In this document: positions 31,614 through 32,989 of the stretch, one piece after another
How positions within the stretch are numbered: position 1 is the stretch's first letter
Layout of the letters: the number at the start of each line of letters is the position of its first letter
Assembly (NCBI GenBank): GCA_964468125.1
Contig: CAYXVF010000070.1
Coordinates: 1 to 32,989 of the forward strand
Length of the DNA stretch: 32,989 nucleotides
Direction of reading: 5' to 3'
Source: CAYXVF01 sp964468125
GTDB lineage: Bacteria > Myxococcota > XYA12-FULL-58-9 > CAYXVF01
The notes under the pieces: model-generated
The model's input: the letters and a program-made list of their open reading frames with translations, nothing else
Told to the model about the DNA's origin: nothing
The model's database searches: none
Translations under genes and position numbers: made by a program

Positions 31614-32903
31614 ATGTATCAGCTCTTTGCTGCTGGTTTGCTCTTACTCTTAGCTACATCCGCCGTGGCTGCCGAGGATGCGGTTCTCACCGAAGAACGA
31701 CCTATAGAGATTACTAACGAGGCCGCGCTCGGTGTCGGGCCGATGAACGGTCGCTTCAGCTTCTGGACGTCAGATGATGGGCAAGCGTTTATCAAACCTG
31801 CTCTGATGGTTTCCTCCACGTTAGTGCATTACCGCCCAACGAACGCGGACAACCCAGATCTCTCCAACCGGACGAGCACGCTGATCAACGCCCGTTTTGG
31901 CATAGAAGGGCGGGTCAACGACTGGATCTCCTTCAAGAGCCAATTCGAGAGGAACGTTGGCTACGCTCTCGGCCGAAACGGTCCGGTTGGAACGAGTATT
32001 TGGGAGGGAACCGCATCTTTACAGGCTCGAGAGAATTACATCAGGCTGGATCGTTGGAACGCAACGCTCGCCGGTGGAATTGTAGCGGACCCGGCAAGCA
32101 TCGATTTCGTATCTGAGCATGTTCTCGACATGTTTGGAATGGACCCCTACATTCGAGATCCTCTACTCATCACTGGGTTCAATCAAGGCCAGGGTTTGAT
32201 CAGCCAATATGCGTACGAACTCCCGAGTGACCTGGGGCGCTTAACAGCCGGATTTGCTTTCATCGGCGGCAATCCACTCACGACGAGCCTCTCTTTTGGG
32301 TTTGGCGGGAATGTGTCGCCTAACGGAACCCTCTTCACTGCGCCGTTGCGGGCTCTCTCAAACGGCATTCCGGGCTCCGATATTCACATGTACGTTTATT
32401 CACCATCGCTCATGTACGAAAGCAGATTTGTTGAGCTTCGAGGCGGCGCTCAATTCTACGATGTCGACATCAATGCGACCCAGAAGGACGATGCACGGCT
32501 GTCGGGTGTCAACTATCGAGCGACAGCCAGAGTACGAGTGATTCCAAATCACGAGATCTATGTTCTCGGGGGGTACGCCTATCGGACCAACCAGCAAATA
32601 GATGTACTCGATTTGACCCGTCGCCTAGACGATGACTACACGGCCACAACTTGGAATGCGGGTGCTGAAATCAACTTAGGCGACTTTGGCTTTGGTGGCG
32701 GCTACTATCAGATCAAACAGGATTTCGGCCCCACTTCGACGACAGACCTCGCATATGTGAACGTTGCTGGGAGCTACTGGCTGATGCCCGGCATTCTCGC
32801 CGCAGGAGTTCGATACGCTCAGATCCTCTTGGATCTCAACTCCGACACCACTACAGCGACCGAATCACAGAGCTTCCACGGCTCTTTACGACTATTCCTC
32901 TGA
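31614..32903 (+). CDS. Porin-like outer-membrane beta-barrel protein
   Basis: A 429-residue exported protein. MYQLFAAGLLLLLATSAVAA is a Sec signal peptide, probably cleaved before EDA. The body shows alternating hydrophobic/polar strands with aromatic girdles and Gly-rich turns, for example YEIYVLGGYAY-like HEIYVLGGYAYRTN, NLGDFGFGGGYYQI and AGSYWLMPGILAAGVRYAQ. The C terminus SFHGSLRLFL resembles a barrel-assembly signal. GRFSFWTSDDGQAFIKPALMV near the start and NDWISFKSQFE are reminiscent of phosphate-selective porin O/P proteins, but not enough to name the solute. ATG 31614 gives the signal peptide at the correct place; the longer frame is an artefact. It follows the lipase after 80 nt and shares its lower GC. 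Confidence 0.82.
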   Translation: MYQLFAAGLLLLLATSAVAAEDAVLTEERPIEITNEAALGVGPMNGRFSFWTSDDGQAFIKPALMVSSTLVHYRPTNADNPDLSNRTSTLINARFGIEGRVNDWISFKSQFERNVGYALGRNGPVGTSIWEGTASLQARENYIRLDRWNATLAGGIVADPASIDFVSEHVLDMFGMDPYIRDPLLITGFNQGQGLISQYAYELPSDLGRLTAGFAFIGGNPLTTSLSFGFGGNVSPNGTLFTAPLRALSNGIPGSDIHMYVYSPSLMYESRFVELRGGAQFYDVDINATQKDDARLSGVNYRATARVRVIPNHEIYVLGGYAYRTNQQIDVLDLTRRLDDDYTATTWNAGAEINLGDFGFGGGYYQIKQDFGPTSTTDLAYVNVAGSYWLMPGILAAGVRYAQILLDLNSDTTTATESQSFHGSLRLFL

Positions 32904-32924
32904 ACACATAGAGGCGCGGACAGA

Positions 32925-32989
32925 TCACCAGAGAGACTCCACTGCGTTGGCCGCCAACGCCGCGGCTAGAATCTCGAGCGGCCGTCTTG
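32925..32989 (-). CDS. Possible C-terminal end of a gene cut by the window
   Basis: On the minus strand the frame entering from the right edge ends RRPLEILAAALAANAVESLW before TGA (32927-32925). This reads like the end of a helical protein, but 21 codons are too few to identify it. A perfect 8-bp inverted repeat with one-base spacer (GCGTTGGC-C-GCCAACGC, 32944-32960) lies within it and could instead be a non-coding feature. Confidence 0.3.
   Translation of the reverse strand, partial: RRPLEILAAALAANAVESLW

Noticed and set aside
1..32989. CRISPR array, prophage, integrase, transposase or rRNA
   Set aside because: No regularly spaced repeats, no mobility protein motifs and no rRNA-like stretch were seen anywhere in the window.

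Overview
The window is about 33 kb of GC-rich bacterial chromosome. It holds roughly 27 intact protein genes on both strands, one tRNA gene, three decayed genes and possibly the last codons of another gene at the right edge. Lipoprotein signals, a bactofilin, a large subtilase, an RF3 gene and a TcdA gene point to a Gram-negative bacterium. The style (many lipoproteins, Glu/Ala-rich helical proteins, a low-complexity Asn-Gly lipoprotein leader) resembles the Myxococcota and other former Deltaproteobacteria, but nothing here proves the phylum. I see no prophage, insertion sequence, CRISPR array or rRNA.

Left part (1-13,000): tRNA-Asn on the minus strand; a TRM11-like methyltransferase; a glutathione S-transferase; an 892-residue subtilisin-like protease with no visible export signal, closed by a strong terminator; a pirin gene reduced to its two ends; an acyl-CoA thioesterase; a serine beta-lactamase-fold hydrolase; a methyltransferase with an N-terminal export-like segment; an intact pirin; an RluA-type pseudouridine synthase divergent from an ACC-synthase-like aminotransferase; and an M3 metallopeptidase lipoprotein.

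Middle part (13,000-24,800): a broken Ig-like (BIG2) secreted gene, then a compact run tcdA - alkaline phosphatase lipoprotein - metZ - bactofilin. Next come a short-chain dehydrogenase, a C1A-type 5'-nucleotidase and a TetR-type regulator. After that is an overlapping trio: a yellow/MRJP-like beta-propeller lipoprotein, an AzgA-type purine permease and a threonine/serine dehydratase. An unrecognised all-helical 316-residue protein follows, preceded by two palindromes.

Right part (24,750-32,989): a minus-strand run of a DksA-type zinc-finger protein, prfC and a four-helix membrane protein (the last two overlap as TAGTG); a KAS III-like enzyme that keeps the nucleophilic Cys but not the usual His and Asn; a DUF222/HNH gene that has lost its catalytic core; a small membrane-anchored protein; and a lower-GC pair, a lipase-like lipoprotein and an outer-membrane porin-like barrel, that looks acquired.

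I did not find one clear multi-gene system of new type. The best leads are the KAS III variant, the signal-less protease with its long helical tail, the orphan helical protein with palindromic leader, the MRJP/permease/dehydratase operon and the lower-GC lipase/porin module.
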